A DNA stretch of 7,965 bases from Bacillota bacterium (GTDB lineage Bacteria > Bacillota > Clostridia > Peptostreptococcales > Anaerovoracaceae), in assembly GCA_016302925.1 (NCBI GenBank), contig JAEDMR010000088.1, positions 1 to 7,965 on the forward strand, given 5' to 3'. Shown one piece after another: positions 6,728 through 7,965 of the stretch. Made by a program: the position numbers and the translations under genes. Each line of letters begins with the position of its first letter. The first letter of the stretch is position 1. The notes under the pieces are model-generated. The model had not been told where the DNA came from, did not search any database, and saw only the letters and a program-made list of their open reading frames with translations.

Positions 6728-7170
6728 CTATATAAAACTTTCTTCAATCAGCCGGTCGATGGAGGCAGTATCCAGTTCCCCGTCCGGTCCATCCATGGTC
6801 AAAAACAGATTACGGCCTGTCAGGATCTCGGCGGCATGATAGTCCCCCAGCCGCTCCACGGCCCCTTCCCGGTACGATGGCTTGCTGAACATCCCCAGAT
6901 GCTCCAGGTACACCACTCGGCCGTCTGCAAGATAAATCGTAAAATCCGGATAAATCGTCTTCCACCGCCCGTCTGCGCCTTTGATCCGAAGCGGCTGCTC
7001 ATATCCAAATCGAATCCCCCAGGCATGAAGCCGCAGGGCAATAATGGCCTCTGACTTGGACCGTGTAAAAAATCCCAGGCCTGTATCGTGCTGCAGTTCT
7101 TCTCTTCATATTGCCTGAGAAGACGGTTCATTTTCTCTTTTTCTCTAGTTATATATCCCATGAACTCCAT
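6728..7170 (-). pseudogene. Frameshifted PD-(D/E)XK nuclease-like gene
   Basis: A good ribosome binding site (AGGAGG, about nine bases before the ATG at 7170) starts M-E-F-M-G-Y-I-T-R-E-K-E-K-M-N-R-L-L-R-Q-Y-E-E, but this frame then becomes low-quality and stops near 6820. The sensible continuation is in another frame, open from 7105 to the stop at 6728: E-E-L-Q-H-D-T-G-L-G-F-F, then RSKSEAIIA, YPDFTIYL, VYLEHLGMFSKPSY and GRNLFLTMD. These are marks of a PD-(D/E)XK-like domain that I know from clostridial hypothetical proteins, with the SKSE glutamate, PDF aspartate and E-x-L as candidate catalytic residues. One base missing near 7100-7108 would explain the break and would restore about 147 residues. 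The usual proteins are longer at the N-terminus, so a deletion is also likely. The downstream frame has no good start of its own. A sequencing error cannot be excluded. Confidence 0.7.
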
Positions 7171-7209
7171 TATTTTACACCTCCTGTATTTTTAAAATAC
7201 TAGAAATGA

Positions 7210-7237
7210 AAAATAATGTAAAGCTAAATACAGTCAA
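7210..7237 (-). promoter_or_regulatory. Probable promoter for the frameshifted gene and moaA
   Basis: On the minus strand TTGACT (7237-7232) is followed after 16 bases by TATTTT (7215-7210), then by an AGGAGG ribosome binding site and ATG at 7170. The -35 is near consensus, the -10 is partial (4 of 6). It would transcribe the frameshifted gene, moaA and the MOSC gene. The symmetric ATAGAC array lies immediately upstream of it. Confidence 0.5.
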
Positions 7238-7258
7238 TTTGTTCCGAAATTTCGTCTT

Positions 7259-7317
7259 ATAGACAAAATAGGAATTTTTATAGACCTATTGTCTATTTTT
7301 TTCTCTGATTTGTCTAT
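7259..7317. promoter_or_regulatory. Nested symmetric ATAGAC array, possible operator
   Basis: Four copies of the hexamer ATAGAC/GTCTAT form two nested inverted repeats about one centre at 7288. The inner pair is ATAGAC (7280-7285) and GTCTAT (7291-7296); the outer pair is ATAGACAAA (7259-7267) and TTTGTCTAT (7309-7317). Copies on each side are 21 bases apart, about two helical turns, as expected for cooperative binding on one face of the DNA. The array lies upstream of the -35 at 7237 and the last copy overlaps the stop of the MogA-like gene. Alternatively part of it folds as an AT-rich hairpin: on the + strand it is followed by seven T, but no + strand gene feeds into it. I do not recognise the motif as a known regulator site. 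Confidence 0.5.
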
Positions 7318-7965
7318 TTCTCAACTGAAACACGCCTTCCGAAGGCCACCCCGGCGACCAGCGGGCATTTTTCCCCGGTCCGCTGCAGCAGACGGCATTC
7401 CAGGAAGCACTGTTTCCCGGTAATGGTCACTTCAAACTGCAGTTTTTCACCATTCGGACCGGAGATTTCCACCCGGTCGCCGGTCTTCCAGCCACAGACC
7501 CCATCCAGGTCATAATCCGCATGAAACCGCTTCAGACAAAGTCCGTCCTCCGGCGCCTCTTCCCTGAGCCAGCGGGCGGTTTCCGTATCGATAAAAGAGA
7601 CTTCCCGCAGCTGCCGCTCTGCCCTTTCGGCTGCATGCCCGCTCCCTGCCGTCTCGCTGCCGCACTCGCCGTCCCGGCCCAATAGAATATCCAACCCATG
7701 ATCCAGGGCAGGTAAAATGAAACCCAGATTTTCGCGGACGGCCTTCGGACTGCCGGGCAGGTTGATAATCAGCGTAGCATTCCGAATTACCGATACACCG
7801 CGGGACAGCATGGCTTTCGGCGTAATTTCAAAGGATTTCGCCCGCATGTACTCAGCGATGCCCGGCGCATTCCGTGTAGCCACTTCCATGGTGGCCTCCG
7901 GCGTCCGGTCACGCGGAGAAAATCCGGTGCCTCCAGTGGTCAGGATCAGATCAAGGCCATATTCA
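7314..7965 (-). CDS. MogA/MoaB-type protein fused to MOSC-like domain (partial)
   Basis: The reading frame is open to the window edge, so the N-terminus is missing; 216 residues are visible. The first 96 or so are the C-terminal half of a MogA/MoaB domain, which binds molybdopterin and adenylylates it before metal insertion: LILTTGGTGFSPRDRTPEAT (residues 6-25), then IINLPGSPKAV and a closing L-P-A-L-D-H-G-L-D-I-L-L-G. A Gly/Ser/Glu linker (about 97-118) follows. The last 98 or so residues contain C-L-K-R-F, W-K-T-GDRVEI and FEVTITGKQC-F-x-E-C with CPL and GVAFG, which matches the cysteine-bearing half of a MOSC domain. The region with G-L-x-G-D-x-H seen in full MOSC proteins is absent. The ATG at 7889 is internal and should not be taken as the start. 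It is the first gene, in transcription order, of the cofactor block seen here. Confidence 0.85.
   Translation of the reverse strand, partial: EYGLDLILTTGGTGFSPRDRTPEATMEVATRNAPGIAEYMRAKSFEITPKAMLSRGVSVIRNATLIINLPGSPKAVRENLGFILPALDHGLDILLGRDGECGSETAGSGHAAERAERQLREVSFIDTETARWLREEAPEDGLCLKRFHADYDLDGVCGWKTGDRVEISGPNGEKLQFEVTITGKQCFLECRLLQRTGEKCPLVAGVAFGRRVSVEK

Noticed and set aside
7095..7112. Programmed -1 frameshift instead of a mutation in the PD-(D/E)XK-like gene
   Set aside because: No X-XXY-YYZ slippery heptamer is present in GAAGAGAAGAAC and no clear stimulatory structure was seen, so decay or sequencing error is simpler.
1..7965. tRNA, rRNA, CRISPR array, insertion sequence or attachment site
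   Set aside because: No cloverleaf, spaced direct-repeat array, transposase or terminal inverted repeat was seen by eye on either strand.

Overview
The window reads as a chromosomal segment of an anaerobic, Clostridia-like Firmicute. The signs are strong AGGAGG-type ribosome binding sites, AT-rich intergenic DNA between GC-rich genes, a TupABC tungstate transporter, and a PD-(D/E)XK-like protein of a type I associate with Lachnospiraceae and their relatives. No 16S or other marker gene is present, so the lineage is an inference.

Layout. Positions 1-491 hold no gene. This AT-rich spacer carries two closely related perfect hairpins. A + strand gene for a ten-TM EamA/DMT-family exporter follows (492-1391). 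Everything else lies on the minus strand, so the exporter converges on the 3' end of moeA. In minus-strand transcription order the genes are: a MogA/MoaB-type protein fused to an abbreviated MOSC-like domain, running off the right edge (7965 to 7314); a 143-bp spacer with a symmetric operator-like palindrome and a promoter; a frameshifted PD-(D/E)XK-like gene (7170-6728); moaA (6718-5699); a free-standing MOSC protein (5694-5254); a 248-bp structured leader with two stacked intrinsic terminators; then tupA, tupB, tupC and moeA (5005 to 1451), tightly packed with overlaps of 14 and 20 bp.

How it works together. TupA (lipoprotein), TupB (permease) and TupC (ATPase) take up tungstate. MoaA starts pterin synthesis from GTP. 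The MogA-like protein would adenylylate molybdopterin, and MoeA would insert the metal. The MOSC proteins may carry sulfur or act on the finished cofactor. With a tungstate rather than a molybdate transporter in the same run as moeA, the simplest reading is a locus for tungsten (or mixed Mo/W) pyranopterin cofactor. moaC, moaD, moaE and moeB are not in this window.

Most interesting points: the structured leader and tandem terminators before tupA (possibly a Moco/Tuco-type riboswitch), the fourfold symmetric ATAGAC array upstream of the frameshifted gene and moaA, the MogA-MOSC-like fusion, and small low-complexity expansions in four separate genes.
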